A DNA stretch of 64,000 nucleotides from Actinoplanes oryzae. Lineage in GTDB: Bacteria > Actinomycetota > Actinomycetes > Mycobacteriales > Micromonosporaceae. Below are positions 1 through 8,783 of this stretch, in pieces. The DNA lies in the NCBI RefSeq assembly GCF_030757795.1, contig NZ_JAUQWH010000024.1, positions 1 through 64,000 on the forward strand, read 5' to 3'. The stretch's first letter is position 1. Each line of letters begins with the position of its first letter. Below the pieces are notes generated by a model. It was not told the origin of the DNA. It did no database searches and saw only the letters and a program-made list of their open reading frames with translations. The position numbers and the translations under genes were made by a program.

Positions 1-803
1 GAACGGATACCGCGCGCCGCGATGAACACCGCCAGGAAGCCGTAGCCGCCGGCCACCTCGACGATCCCGTACGCCAGGAAGGTCGCCGCGAGCGCCAGGA
101 AGCCCTCGGAGTGATGGGCCAGGCGCAGCTTGTGATTGCGGGGCCGGAAGAAGAGCCGCCCGAGCAGCCTGCCGATGACCAGTCCGCCCACGACCGCCAC
201 GCCGACCTTGTAGCCGACGTCCTTCAGCGCCCAGTCGCCGATCGTGAAGGACGAGGCGGCCAGCGCGATCGCCGCGTACACGAAGGGGAAGGCCAGCCCG
301 TCGTTGAGCCCGGCCTCGGAGGTCAGCGCGAAGCGCACCTCGTCCTCCGAGTCCTCCTCGTCCGTGGGCTCGCCGACCTGCACGTCCGCCGCGAGCACCG
401 GGTCGGTCGGGGCGAGCGCCGCGCCCAGCAGCAGCGCCGCCGCCGGCACCAGCCCGGCCCACCACCAGCCCAGCAGCGCCACCGCCCCGATCGTGACCGG
501 CATGGCGACGACCAGTAGCCGCCACGTCGACGTCCACCGGCCCTTGCCCAGCGGCCGGTCGATCTTCAGCCCCGCGCCCATGAGCGCGACGATCACGCAG
601 ACCTCGGTGAGGTGCTCGGTCAGCTTCGGGTGCGCCAGGGGATCCACGTCCGGCAGCCCCAGCGGTACGGCGAACACCACCATGCCCAGCGCGAGGAACA
701 CCATCGGCATCGACAGCGGGCGGCGCTCCAGCAGCCGGGGGAGGATCCCGGCCAGCAGGGCGCCCACGCCGAACAGGGCGAAGAGAAGGTCAGACAGTTG
801 CAC
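1..803 (-). CDS. Sodium/proton antiporter, CPA family (3' end beyond window)
   Basis: The reading frame on the minus strand is open to the window edge, so only the N-terminal ~267 residues are seen. It has alternating hydrophobic helices from residue 1 on and two motifs typical of CPA1 (NhaP/SynNhaP-like) exchangers: APTDPVLA and, about 40 residues later, SEAGLNDGLAFPF. An acidic stretch (DEEDSEDE) lies between them on what should be a cytoplasmic or periplasmic loop. Such proteins exchange Na+ or K+ for H+ across the cell membrane. The GTG at 803 is taken as start; GTG codons at 827 and 830 are in frame and neither has a strong Shine-Dalgarno sequence. It diverges from the SDR gene at 876. 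The family call is firm; ion specificity is unknown. Confidence 0.85.
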   Translation of the reverse strand, partial: MQLSDLLFALFGVGALLAGILPRLLERRPLSMPMVFLALGMVVFAVPLGLPDVDPLAHPKLTEHLTEVCVIVALMGAGLKIDRPLGKGRWTSTWRLLVVAMPVTIGAVALLGWWWAGLVPAAALLLGAALAPTDPVLAADVQVGEPTDEEDSEDEVRFALTSEAGLNDGLAFPFVYAAIALAASSFTIGDWALKDVGYKVGVAVVGGLVIGRLLGRLFFRPRNHKLRLAHHSEGFLALAATFLAYGIVEVAGGYGFLAVFIAARGIR

Positions 804-875
804 GCGCCAGTTCTGCCCGGCGGACACCACGCATATGCACGGTTGTTCGCATCGATACCGGGTAACGGCACAGTC

Positions 876-1670
876 ATGCATCCGCGCACAGCCATCGTCA
901 CGGGCAGCGAGTCGGGCATCGGCCGGGCGGTCGCCGTCGCGCTCGCCGAGGCGGGCTACGACATCGGGGTCACTCGGCATCGCGACGACGAGCATGCCGA
1001 GCAGACGGCCTACGAGGTACGCAACGCCGGCCGCAAGGCCGAGATCCGCGACCTGGACCTGACCCGCCTGCCCGGGGCGGCCGACGTCGTCGACCAGCTG
1101 ACCGACGCGCTCGGCGGCGAGCTGGGCGTGCTCGTCAACTGCGCGGGCACCGGCATCGCGACGCCCGTGGTCGAAACCGGCTGGGAGCAGTGGCGCGAGG
1201 TGCTCGCCGTGGATCTCGACGGGCCGTTCCTGTGCGCCCAGCGGGCCGCCCGCCGGATGATCGCCGCGGGCCGGGGCGGCCGCATCGTCAACATCACCAG
1301 CGTCCACGAGACGGCGCCGCGCGTGGGCGCCGGCGCCTACTGCGCGGCCAAGGGCGGCCTCGGCCTGCTCACCAAGGTCATGGCGCAGGAGCTGGGGGAG
1401 TACGGCATCACCGTCAACGCGGTCGCGCCCGGCGAGATCGCGACGCCGATGACCGGGCAGGAGGACGTTGACCCGCGCACCGAGTCGCGCCCCGGCGTGC
1501 CGCTCGGGCGCCCCGGCGACGCCCGGGAGATCGCCGCGGTGGTCGCCTTCCTGGCGAGCCCGGCGGCCTCCTACGTCACCGGCGCCTCCTGGCCGGTCGA
1601 CGGCGGCATGCTCACGATGGGACCCCAGGCGGGATCCCATCTCACCAGCGACGACTGGCGAAGGCCCTAG
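876..1670 (+). CDS. SDR-family oxidoreductase (3-ketoacyl-ACP reductase-like)
   Basis: A 264-residue classical short-chain dehydrogenase. The nucleotide-binding motif TGSESGIG is at residues ~9-16, the NCAG motif near residue 88, and the catalytic YCAAK (Tyr-x3-Lys) near residue 150, followed by the usual C-terminal PVDGG. This is the expected length and order for a cytosolic NAD(P)H-dependent ketone/alcohol reductase of the FabG-like group. The ATG at 876 sits immediately before the Rossmann strand, as usual. Its stop overlaps by 4 bp the stop of the HAD gene on the other strand. Substrate cannot be read from sequence. Confidence 0.85.
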   Translation: MHPRTAIVTGSESGIGRAVAVALAEAGYDIGVTRHRDDEHAEQTAYEVRNAGRKAEIRDLDLTRLPGAADVVDQLTDALGGELGVLVNCAGTGIATPVVETGWEQWREVLAVDLDGPFLCAQRAARRMIAAGRGGRIVNITSVHETAPRVGAGAYCAAKGGLGLLTKVMAQELGEYGITVNAVAPGEIATPMTGQEDVDPRTESRPGVPLGRPGDAREIAAVVAFLASPAASYVTGASWPVDGGMLTMGPQAGSHLTSDDWRRP

Positions 1671-2338
1671 AAGAGCTTGGCGATCGCGGAGCCGTCCAGG
1701 GCGGCGAGCAACGCGGCCGGGTCGTCGTAGGTCTCCACCGCGCCCGCCTCCAGCAGCTCGGCCGCGCTGGTCCCGCCGCAGGTGAGCCCGATGCAGGGGA
1801 TGTTCAGCTTCGCGGCGGCCTTGACGTCCCACACGGCGTCGCCGACGAAGATCGCCTGCGCCGCGTCGACGCCGGACTGGTCGAGCGCCGCCTGCAGGAT
1901 GTCCGGCGCCGGCTTGCTCTGCTCCGCGTCCGCGGACGAGGTGGCGGCGGCGATCACGTCGTCGGCGCCGATCACCGCGCGCAGCTTCTCGAGCTCGGGG
2001 CCCTGGGCCGACGAGGCGAGCACGACCGAGAGGCCCCGGCCGGCGCAGGCACGCAGCAGGTCGGCGGCCCCGGGCAACGGCCGCAGCCGCTCCCACCACG
2101 CGCCGTAGAGGATCTCGTGCGCGGTGTTCAGCCGCTCGTCCTGGTCCTTGTCGCGCCCGTCGCCGAGCAGATGGTCGAGCAGCTTGTCCGAGCCCATCCC
2201 GATGGCCCGGTGGATCTCCGCCATGGGCACGTCGTGGTCGTGCTGGCGCATCGCCTCCCACCACGCGACCGCGTGCAGGTAGGTGGTGTCCACCAGGGTT
2301 CCGTCGACGTCGAAGAGCACTCCGCGTGTGGCTGCCAT
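1667..2338 (-). CDS. HAD-superfamily hydrolase (phosphoglycolate phosphatase/beta-phosphoglucomutase-like)
   Basis: 223 residues with all four HAD motifs in order: DVDGTLVDT at the N-terminus (nucleophile and acid Asp), the Ser of LASSAQG (motif II), Lys of EQSKPAP (motif III), and FVGDAVWD (motif IV). A helical cap lies between motifs I and II, placing it in subfamily IA with phosphoglycolate phosphatases and phosphoglucomutases. It likely dephosphorylates a small cytosolic metabolite. It converges on the SDR gene with a 4-bp overlap and lies 14 bp downstream of the PP2C regulator on the same strand, so the two may share a transcript. Confidence 0.85.
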   Translation of the reverse strand: MAATRGVLFDVDGTLVDTTYLHAVAWWEAMRQHDHDVPMAEIHRAIGMGSDKLLDHLLGDGRDKDQDERLNTAHEILYGAWWERLRPLPGAADLLRACAGRGLSVVLASSAQGPELEKLRAVIGADDVIAAATSSADAEQSKPAPDILQAALDQSGVDAAQAIFVGDAVWDVKAAAKLNIPCIGLTCGGTSAAELLEAGAVETYDDPAALLAALDGSAIAKLF

Positions 2339-2352
2339 GGACAGGCGCTTAC

Positions 2353-4461
2353 CTATGGGATCAACATTTCAAACCACACGGTGGACCCGCGCACCGACGG
2401 GTCGGTGCCCCACGTGTCGCTGAGCTCCTCGATCAGGCCCAGCCCGCGGCCCCGGCTGCTCAGCGCGTCGGTGCGGGCGCGGGTGACGCTGCCGCGCGTC
2501 CCGGTGTCCGCGACCGACACCAGCAGCCGCTCCGCGCTCAGGTCGATGTGCACCTGCGCCGGGGTGCCCGCGTGCAGCAGCGCGTTGGTGGTCAGCTCGC
2601 TCGTGCACAGGATCGCCGCGCCGATGACGGGCTCGGGCACCGCCCACTCGCGCAGCCGCGTCGACATCCACTGGCGCACCCGGCTCGGCCCGGTCGGCTC
2701 GGCCGGCACCTGCATGGTCGCCGACCGGCTGAGCGCCATCGCGCGCTCGACCGCCAGCACGGCCACGTCATCGTCCGTACGGCCCTCGACCGCGGCCGTG
2801 GCCAGCGCGCACAGGTTGCGCGGATCTCCGCCCGCCGCCGCCGCCGTGGCCGCGACCAGCGCGTCGAGCCCCTCGTCGAGGGGCCGGCCCCGGCGCTCGA
2901 CGACGCCATCGCTGAACATGAGGATCGTGTCGCCGGGCTCCAGGCGCACCGTGCCCGAGCGCCAGACCCCGCCCAGCCCGAGCGGCGCCCCCGGCGGGAC
3001 CGCCACCAGCTCGGCCGTGCCCCGGCGGCCGCGCCGCAGCACCGGCGGCGGGTGGCCGGCGCTGGCCAGCGTGATCGTGCCGTCCGCGGGGTCGAGCACC
3101 CCGTAGACGACGGTGACGAAGATTTCCTCGTTGCGCGACTCGGCGCCCAGCGAGCCGACGAGCCGATCCAGGCCCGCCAGCACGGTCGGCGGCGCCGGGT
3201 CGGTCAGCGCGAGCGCGCGCAGGGCGGCCCGCACCTGGCCCATGACCGCGGCGGCGCGCACGTCGTGCCCCGCCACGTCGCCGAGCACCATCGCCAAGCG
3301 CCCGTCGGCCAGCTCGAACGCGTCGTAGAAGTCGCCGCCGGCCGCGTTGCCGTCGACGCCCACGTCGTAGCGGGCGGCGATGCGGAACCTGTCCAGCTCG
3401 GGCAGGTGCTCGGGCAGCATCGAGCGCTGCAGCAGCATCGCGGTGCCGTGCTGGGCCTCGAAGCGGCGGGCGCGCTCGGCGGCCTGGGCGATCAGCTCGG
3501 CCGCCGCGTAGAGCAGGGCGCGCTCGGCGGGCAGCCAGGCGTGCGCCGTGCGGTAGCCCATGGTCACCGCGCCGCGCAGCGACGGGGTGCGCAGCGGCAT
3601 CGCGGCCAGCGCGCGGATCCTGCGCTCGTGCCGGTCGGTCGCCACCTCGGCCAGCGGGGCGCCGTCCGCCTGGAACGAGGGCCGGCCGCTGGTGGCGGCG
3701 GCCACGAGCGGCGATCCGGGAAGCGGGCCGATGCGCTTCCACAGGGGCGGCAGCCGCTCGTCGGCCTCGTCGATCATCTCGCCGCGGATCCGGCGGACGA
3801 AGCGGTACTCCTTGCCGTCGTCCACCGCGAAGACACAATGATCAAGATCGAAGGACGCCATCGCGTACGTCAGCACGACGCGCGCCACGTCGTCGACCGT
3901 CAGCGCGGCGGCCAGCCGGGAGGTCAGGTCGCCCAGGGACTGCAGCCGCCGCGTGACCTGCGTGGTCTCCGCCGCCACGGTCAGGACGCCGAGGGGGTTG
4001 CCGTGCCGGTCGCGGACGAGCGAATGGCCCCTGGTGAACGACGCCTGCTCGACGTGGGCGCCGCGCGGGACCGACACCTGGGCCTCCGCCTCGAGGAACG
4101 GCCGGCCGGTGCGCAGCACGTCGGCGATGATGTCGCCCAGGCCGTGCCAGCCCTCGCCGAAGACCTCCGCCGCGGGGCAGCCCAGGGCCGCCGGATGCTT
4201 CGCGCCCAGCATGTCCGCGAAGGCGTCGTTGTAGATCAGCACGAACCGCTCGCCGCAGACCACCGACATCGGCACGGGCGAGGCGAGCACGAGGTCGACC
4301 GTGGCGGCCAGGACGGGATCCCACCGGTCACGCTCGCCCAGGTCGGTGGCGTGCCACGGGTGCGCGGCGACCAGCTCGGCGCAGCCTCGCATCGATCCCG
4401 GCGCGTCCCCCGGCTGCGTGGGCAGCGTGGTCATCGCGGAAGGGCTCCCCATGCCGACCAT
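2353..4461 (-). CDS. PAS-GAF-PP2C(SpoIIE)-HATPase multidomain phosphatase/kinase regulator
   Basis: A 702-residue signalling protein. A PAS-like region spans ~50-170 (FVLIYNDAFADMLG), a GAF domain ~185-335, an SpoIIE/RsbU-type PP2C phosphatase ~355-560 with metal-binding GGDFYDAF, GDVAGHD and FSDGVVERR, and an RsbW-like HATPase ~575-702 with ELTTNALLHA, VADTG and GRGLGL. The architecture combines an anti-sigma-antagonist phosphatase with an anti-sigma-type kinase, so it probably sets the phosphorylation of an STAS-domain partner in a stress or development partner-switching circuit. No STAS partner is encoded nearby. There are no membrane segments, so it should be cytosolic. ATG 4461 was used; ATG 4452 is also in frame. 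Confidence 0.88.
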   Translation of the reverse strand: MVGMGSPSAMTTLPTQPGDAPGSMRGCAELVAAHPWHATDLGERDRWDPVLAATVDLVLASPVPMSVVCGERFVLIYNDAFADMLGAKHPAALGCPAAEVFGEGWHGLGDIIADVLRTGRPFLEAEAQVSVPRGAHVEQASFTRGHSLVRDRHGNPLGVLTVAAETTQVTRRLQSLGDLTSRLAAALTVDDVARVVLTYAMASFDLDHCVFAVDDGKEYRFVRRIRGEMIDEADERLPPLWKRIGPLPGSPLVAAATSGRPSFQADGAPLAEVATDRHERRIRALAAMPLRTPSLRGAVTMGYRTAHAWLPAERALLYAAAELIAQAAERARRFEAQHGTAMLLQRSMLPEHLPELDRFRIAARYDVGVDGNAAGGDFYDAFELADGRLAMVLGDVAGHDVRAAAVMGQVRAALRALALTDPAPPTVLAGLDRLVGSLGAESRNEEIFVTVVYGVLDPADGTITLASAGHPPPVLRRGRRGTAELVAVPPGAPLGLGGVWRSGTVRLEPGDTILMFSDGVVERRGRPLDEGLDALVAATAAAAGGDPRNLCALATAAVEGRTDDDVAVLAVERAMALSRSATMQVPAEPTGPSRVRQWMSTRLREWAVPEPVIGAAILCTSELTTNALLHAGTPAQVHIDLSAERLLVSVADTGTRGSVTRARTDALSSRGRGLGLIEELSDTWGTDPSVRGSTVWFEMLIP

Positions 4462-4623
4462 GCCTGAAGCGTAGCCCGACTGGGCCGTTCGGACGATGGG
4501 GGTACCGTACGGACGTCCGGATCCACCCGGTACGGGAGGCCGAATCCGCTGGTGGGCGAGTGTGCACGTGATTCGGGGTATTTCCCGGTGTCACGCCGAT
4601 CATGCGCGATCGCGCAAAGGAGG

Positions 4624-4660
4624 CGGGGCCGGCGCCCCCGGAACGGGAGAGCCGGCCCCG
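4624..4660 (-). terminator. GC-rich stem-loop downstream of the 4697-5053 gene
   Basis: CGGGGCCGGC (4624-4633) and GCCGGCCCCG (4651-4660) form a perfect 10-bp stem with a 17-nt loop. It is 36 bp past the stop of the small minus-strand gene and could end its transcription, but there is no long U-tract, so the role is inferred. The remaining ~160 bp up to the PP2C gene start contains no gene that I can support. Confidence 0.4.
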
Positions 4661-4696
4661 GACGATGCGGTGTGGCCTGTCGGGCGGAAGGGGCGC

Positions 4697-5053
4697 TCAG
4701 CGTCCCGCGGGCAGCGTGCGGGCGAGCGAGCAGACGGCGAGCAGCCGGTTGAGCACCCAGTCGTTGGCCGCCCAGTCGATCTCGCCGGCCGGCGGGCGCC
4801 AGCCGTGCTTGAAGGCGGCGTCGCGGACGCCCTCGGCGTACGCGGCCAGAATGATCGGCGTCAGCGGCCGGGCGTCGGTCGACAGGCTGTCGCGGATGCC
4901 CGCGGTGTGCTGGTCGACGGTGGCCAGCAGACCGGGGGACCGGTCGGCGGCCGCGAAGCCGGTGGCGCCGACGGCGTTCATCAGCTCGTCGAGGCAGGCG
5001 TGGGCGGAGCGCAGGGCAGCGCGGGCGGCAGCGCCGCTGAACAGGCCATTCAT
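4697..5053 (-). CDS. Small conserved hypothetical protein, DUF6401-like
   Basis: 118 residues, mostly helical, no signal peptide or membrane segment. The central part reads DARPLTPIILAAYAEGVRD followed by WRPPAGEIDWAANDW, which I associate from memory with the small Micromonosporaceae family annotated DUF6401 ('natural product biosynthesis protein'); this needs a profile search. The ATG at 5053 is favoured because the N-terminus MNGLFSGAAARAAL then starts a helix, and sequence upstream is rich in shadow codons. It diverges from the 5147 gene. Function unknown. Confidence 0.7.
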   Translation of the reverse strand: MNGLFSGAAARAALRSAHACLDELMNAVGATGFAAADRSPGLLATVDQHTAGIRDSLSTDARPLTPIILAAYAEGVRDAAFKHGWRPPAGEIDWAANDWVLNRLLAVCSLARTLPAGR

Positions 5054-5146
5054 GAGAACCAAAGGTAGGGACGCCCCGGTGTGCAACGGGTCCCCTGATC
5101 GGTGCGGGTCGGTTTCAGCTGCCCCGGCCGGGGAACACCGGTGGCC

Positions 5147-5620
5147 ATGACCGTCCCCACCCCTGCCGCCGTGCCCGGTTTGCCGCCGGACGACGCGCAC
5201 CGCCGCCCCGAGGGGCTGGACGACACCACGGTCGAGGCGCTCGGCAAGCTCAGCGAGAGCCTCGAGACCGTCGAGCGGGTCCGCGGTCACCTCTACTCGC
5301 TGCACCAGCTCGTGGGCAAGGCGGACCTGGGCCTCGACGAGGCGGTCGCGCTCTTCCGCAAGGCGGGCCACACCGAGCTGGCCGAGCGGATCGAGCGGGA
5401 CCTGATCGGGCGCAACGTCGTCCCCGGGCGCTGGACCTTCCAGCTGGTCGAGGAGTTCGACGACGGCTACTGGTCGGAGTTCCGCGTGGTCGAGAAGGCG
5501 GCGCGGGACGAGCTGGCCGGGGGCCGTCGCCACCTCTTCGAGGCGGAGATGAAGGAGCGCCGCCGCAGCCCGGGCGTGCCGGGCCACGAGTCGCGCCCCC
5601 GGGAGGACGCGACGACCTGA
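5147..5620 (+). CDS. Conserved hypothetical actinobacterial protein
   Basis: 157 residues, charged and predicted mainly helical, with VPGLPPDD near the N-terminus, a central ETVERVRGHLYSLHQLVGKAD helix and the phrase GRNVVPGRWTFQLVEEFDD. I recognise this general pattern from unannotated actinobacterial proteins but no domain name. There is no signal peptide and no membrane span, so it is probably cytosolic. ATG 5147 is taken as start; GTG 5141 two codons earlier is also possible and has a GGGGA at a better distance. Divergent from the DUF6401-like gene. Confidence 0.7.
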   Translation: MTVPTPAAVPGLPPDDAHRRPEGLDDTTVEALGKLSESLETVERVRGHLYSLHQLVGKADLGLDEAVALFRKAGHTELAERIERDLIGRNVVPGRWTFQLVEEFDDGYWSEFRVVEKAARDELAGGRRHLFEAEMKERRRSPGVPGHESRPREDATT

Positions 5621-5720
5621 CCCGGGCGCGCTGCTCCCAGCCCGGCCGCCGGAGAGGCGGGCGGGCTCGGTGGGCTGCGGAAAACCGGCGGCTCTGCCGG
5701 CGCGGCGATGACGGTGCGTG

Positions 5721-5853
5721 CGGCGCGGGACGGGGCTTGCCCGGCCTTGGCCGGCGGCGCGGGACGGGATTGTCCGGCCTCGGCCGACGGCGTGGGACGG
5801 GCTGGTTCGGCCTCGGCCGGCGGCGCGGGACGGGGTTACTCGGCCTCGGCCTG
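5721..5853. repeat. 33-bp tandem repeat, four copies
   Basis: Four units begin with CGGCGYGGGACGGG at 5721, 5755, 5788 and 5821, each followed by variable bases and CCGGCCTYGGCC. Spacing is 34, 33 and 33 bp. The last unit runs into the 3' end of the small membrane protein gene (stop at 5836). A multiple-of-three period keeps a long open frame on the plus strand, but codon choice and the downstream lipoprotein start argue that frame is not translated. Confidence 0.75.
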
Positions 5854-6042
5854 CTGCGGGCGGCGGCGCTGGGCGTCGTCCGCCATGATCACCGTGGCCA
5901 CCACGAGGGCGACGACGACGGCGAAGAGCCAGGAGGCGTCGTCGATGAGAGAGGCCGCGACGGGGGCCTGGAAGGCGGCGAGCAGGAAGCCCACCCAGGC
6001 GAGGCGGCGCTGCTTCTCGGAGAGGAAACCGGCAGATCGCAT
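5836..6042 (-). CDS. Small membrane protein
   Basis: 68 residues starting MRSAGFLSEKQRRLAWVGF. Two hydrophobic segments, about residues 13-30 and 38-58, flank a short acidic turn (IDDASW), and the C-terminus is charged (DDAQRRRPQQAEAE). It would insert in the cytoplasmic membrane as a two-helix hairpin. ATG 6042 is chosen; an upstream in-frame ATG at 6117 would add 25 polar residues that lie over the promoter of the divergent lipoprotein. Its 3' end lies in the 33-bp repeat. Function unknown. Confidence 0.65.
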   Translation of the reverse strand: MRSAGFLSEKQRRLAWVGFLLAAFQAPVAASLIDDASWLFAVVVALVVATVIMADDAQRRRPQQAEAE

Positions 6043-6106
6043 TCGGCCAGTCTTACCCGATTCGGGCCTCTCGCCGTCACCCTTTCGGCCGATCTCGGGT
6101 TGTCCG

Positions 6107-6940
6107 ATGGTGCCCACTGCGCAGCGTCGTCACCGCACCACCCGGGCTGTCGTGGCCGCATCGTCGCTGCTCATCGCGATGATGCTGGCGGCGTGCAGCA
6201 TGTCACCATTTGCTACATCCGACGATTCGCCCGACCGGGTCCCGCACTCCGGCGCGTCGCCGCCCGGTGACAGCCCGCACCTGGCGACGGGTCCGCTGCG
6301 GGGGCGGACGACCGGCGAGCTGACTGTCCGGGACGCCGCCTCGCGGATCGTGGTCCGGCTCGTGAGCCTGCCGGATCAGCTCTACCGGGTGAGCACCCCG
6401 GCGGGATCGGGACTGGCGCCGCGGGTGACGGCCCGCGACGGCAGGGTGCGCGTGACCCTCGTGGCGACCGGGGCCGACGGGCCCGACGTCGTGGAGGTAC
6501 TGCTCAACCGCGCGGTGCGGTGGGACCTGCGGCTGCCCGCCGGCGCCGGGGAGAAGCATCTCGACCTGGTCGCGGGCCGGCTCCGGCGGATCACGCTCGG
6601 GTCCGCCGCCGGGCTGGTGAGCCTGCGGCTGCCCCGGCCACGGGGATCCGTACCCCTGGTGGTGGCGGGACCGGTCGGCGAGCTCAGCGTCGCCGCACCC
6701 GCCGGCACCGCGATCCGCCTGCGCCTGCGGGCCGGCGCCGGGACCGTCAGCGTGCCCTGGTCCCGCCGCACGACCGCCGGACCGCGCACGACGCTGGTCA
6801 GCGGCCCGGCCGCCCGCCCCCGGTACGCGATCGACGTCCGGCCGGAGGCGGGCGCGGTGACCGTGGCGCTGCCCCGGACGCTCAGTGCGGGCCGCTGCGT
6901 CCCGTCGTGCTCGGGCGGAACTCGCGGTCCGGGTCGGTAG
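6107..6940 (+). CDS. Putative lipoprotein with beta-repeat (adhesin-like) domain
   Basis: 277 residues. A twin-Arg-containing N-terminus, hydrophobic core and lipobox LAAC (Cys30) give a type II signal peptide, so the mature protein should be anchored on the outer face of the membrane. The rest is low in Cys and built from short alternating hydrophobic strands (ELTVRDAAS, RVRVTLVATG, WDLRLPAG, LSVAAPAG), like the beta-solenoid of DUF4097-type putative adhesins; that similarity is by pattern only. ATG 6107 gives the signal peptide. Its 3' end overlaps the 6882-7121 gene on the other strand by 59 bp. Confidence 0.75.
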   Translation: MVPTAQRRHRTTRAVVAASSLLIAMMLAACSMSPFATSDDSPDRVPHSGASPPGDSPHLATGPLRGRTTGELTVRDAASRIVVRLVSLPDQLYRVSTPAGSGLAPRVTARDGRVRVTLVATGADGPDVVEVLLNRAVRWDLRLPAGAGEKHLDLVAGRLRRITLGSAAGLVSLRLPRPRGSVPLVVAGPVGELSVAAPAGTAIRLRLRAGAGTVSVPWSRRTTAGPRTTLVSGPAARPRYAIDVRPEAGAVTVALPRTLSAGRCVPSCSGGTRGPGR

Positions 6941-7121
6941 CGCCCGGGTCGGCCTCGTCGTGGGCCCGGCTGTCGTGCCCGAAGGCCTGCTCCTCGCCGG
7001 CGTCGTTGTCCGTCGGGTCGCCCTGCCCGTCAAGGTCCCAGCTGGCCATGGCGTTGCTGAGGTCGGCGGTGGAGAGCCGCTCCTCGTCGCGCCACTGGCC
7101 GGTCTCTTCGCGATCAGTCAT
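6882..7121 (-). CDS. Small acidic hypothetical protein
   Basis: 79 residues, very rich in Asp, Glu, Gly and Thr, with no hydrophobic segment (DLDGQGDPTDNDAGEEQ); probably an unstructured cytosolic protein. The ATG at 7121 is preceded by GGCGAGGAAC. The 3' third lies antisense to the end of the lipoprotein gene, so either this stop or the lipoprotein C-terminus is encoded in a genuine convergent overlap. Reality as a gene is moderately supported by start, RBS and position; function unknown. Confidence 0.55.
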   Translation of the reverse strand: MTDREETGQWRDEERLSTADLSNAMASWDLDGQGDPTDNDAGEEQAFGHDSRAHDEADPGATDPDREFRPSTTGRSGPH

Positions 7122-7214
7122 GTTCCTCGCCTACCCTTTTTCCGGTCCTGCCACACGACGAGGCCGCCGGGAATCCCGGCGGCCTCGTCGACGCGCGAAG
7201 TCATGCGCTGCGGA

Positions 7215-7679
7215 TCACGGCTGCGGCCGGTCCACCTGACCGCGCCACGCGCCGGACTCGACGCCGCCGCGGCCCTCGATGTACTCCTTGAAGCGCTTCA
7301 TGTCGCCCTTGACCTGACGGTCGAGGAAGCCGAGCTTGTCGCCCGCCTGCTCGACCACGCCGTCCGGCTCGAAGTCCATCTGGCAGGTCACCCGGGTCTT
7401 GTTCTCGTCCAGCCGGTGGAAGGTCACCACGCCGGCCTGCTTGCTGCCCTCGACGCTGGTCCACGCGACCCGCTCGTCCGGCAGCTGCTCGGTGATCTTG
7501 GCGTCGAACTCGCGCTTGACGCCGTCGATGCTGGTCTTCCAGTGCGTCGTCGTGTCGTCGAGCTGGCGGATCTCGGTCACGCCGCCCATGAAGTTCGGGA
7601 ACTCCTCGAACTGCGTCCACTGGTTGTACGCCGTGCGCACGGGGACATCGACATCGACGGACTCGGTCACGGTGCTCAC
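7215..7679 (-). CDS. SRPBCC-family protein (polyketide cyclase/dehydrase-like)
   Basis: 154 residues with the START/Bet v1-like pattern: N-terminal strand TVTESVDVDVPVRTAYNQW, FPNFMGGV, then several strands and the C-terminal helix VKGDMKRFKEYIEGR. Proteins of this type bind hydrophobic ligands in a helix-grip fold and are often membrane-stress or lipid-associated in actinobacteria. GTG 7679 has an AAGGAG Shine-Dalgarno 11 bp upstream. No signal peptide. It lies between the acidic protein and the BrkB-type gene, all on the same strand. Confidence 0.85.
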   Translation of the reverse strand: MSTVTESVDVDVPVRTAYNQWTQFEEFPNFMGGVTEIRQLDDTTTHWKTSIDGVKREFDAKITEQLPDERVAWTSVEGSKQAGVVTFHRLDENKTRVTCQMDFEPDGVVEQAGDKLGFLDRQVKGDMKRFKEYIEGRGGVESGAWRGQVDRPQP

Positions 7680-7753
7680 GCTGACTCACTCCTTACTCGG
7701 ACGTTCATTGCCTCACGTCGGAAGTGGTGCCCGAGCTTGATTCACCTAAACAC

Positions 7754-8698
7754 TCACCCGGCGGGTTCCGCGGGCGGCAGGGTCGGGTCGTCGCCCGGCT
7801 CTCCGGCCTGCAGACGGCGGCCACGCTGCACTTCCGCGTTGATCTCCACGCCCAGCATCAGCGCCGAGTTGGCGAGATAGAGCCACACCAGGAAGGCGAT
7901 GATCGCGCCCAGGCTGCCGTACGTGCGGTCGTACGAGCTGAAGTTGGCGACGTAGAGCCCGAAGCCCGCGGACGCCACCGCCCAGGCCACGAGCGCGACC
8001 GCGCCGCCGAGGGTGATCCAGCGGAAGCGGGGCTGCTTGACGTTCGGCGCGATCCAGAACAGCAGGGAGAGCAACAGCATCAGAATCAGCACGAGTACGG
8101 GCCACCGCCCGATCGACCACGCCGCGCGGGCCGTCGACCCGGCGTTCAGCAGGTCGCCGACCGCGTCCACTAGCGGCCCGCTGACCACAAGCCCGACGCC
8201 CACCAGCGCCATCAGCACCAGGGCGACGGCGCTCAGCAGCATCTGCAGCGGCCGCAGCTTCCAGAACGGCCGGCCCTCGGCGACGCCGTAGACCCGGTTG
8301 GACGCCCGCGTGAAGATGGCCACGAAGCCCGAGGCGGACCAGAGCGCACCCAGCAGACCGACGCTGAGCAGCACCTTCGCCGAGCTGTCCTGCGCGATGA
8401 TGGCGTTCAGCACCGACGTGAAGGACTCGTTGCCGACCACCGAGCCGGCGCCCAGGTCGTCGAGCATGTCCAGCACCGACTGCACGGCCGTGGCGCCGTC
8501 GGTGACCAGGTTCACCAGGGCGACGATGACGATCACGGACGGGAAGACGGCCAGCACCGCCTGATAGGTCAGCGCCGCGGCCAGGTCGCCGCACTCGTCG
8601 TCGAGGTAGCCCTTGATGCTGCGCCACAGCACCCCGCGCCACGTCGACCAGTGCAGCTGACGAACCTTGGCCGGCAAAGCGGCGGTGGAGGCGGTCAT
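7754..8698 (-). CDS. YihY/BrkB-family inner membrane protein
   Basis: 314 residues with about six transmembrane segments. The start region reads LAAALTYQAVLAVFPSVIVIVALV, the hallmark of the YihY/virulence factor BrkB family, followed by SVGLLGALWSASGFV, and near the end LGAIIAFLVWLYLANSALMLGVEINAE, the most conserved stretch. The family is of uncertain function; the old RNase BN assignment is not supported. ATG 8698 is used, giving an N-terminal amphipathic segment before helix 1. It diverges from the FAD oxidoreductase at 8784. Confidence 0.88.
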   Translation of the reverse strand: MTASTAALPAKVRQLHWSTWRGVLWRSIKGYLDDECGDLAAALTYQAVLAVFPSVIVIVALVNLVTDGATAVQSVLDMLDDLGAGSVVGNESFTSVLNAIIAQDSSAKVLLSVGLLGALWSASGFVAIFTRASNRVYGVAEGRPFWKLRPLQMLLSAVALVLMALVGVGLVVSGPLVDAVGDLLNAGSTARAAWSIGRWPVLVLILMLLLSLLFWIAPNVKQPRFRWITLGGAVALVAWAVASAGFGLYVANFSSYDRTYGSLGAIIAFLVWLYLANSALMLGVEINAEVQRGRRLQAGEPGDDPTLPPAEPAG

Positions 8699-8783
8699 CG
8701 GCAGTCTCCCATTCGTCACGCCTTGCACACTGATCACTACCCGAGCCGGGTTTGCGGCAAACGGCGAGGGGTAACGTCGCTCC

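Noticed and set aside
5708-6106. N-terminal extension of the lipoprotein from 5708
   Set aside because: It would read through the 33-bp repeat and place the signal peptide in mid-protein; the ATG at 6107 gives a correct lipoprotein start.
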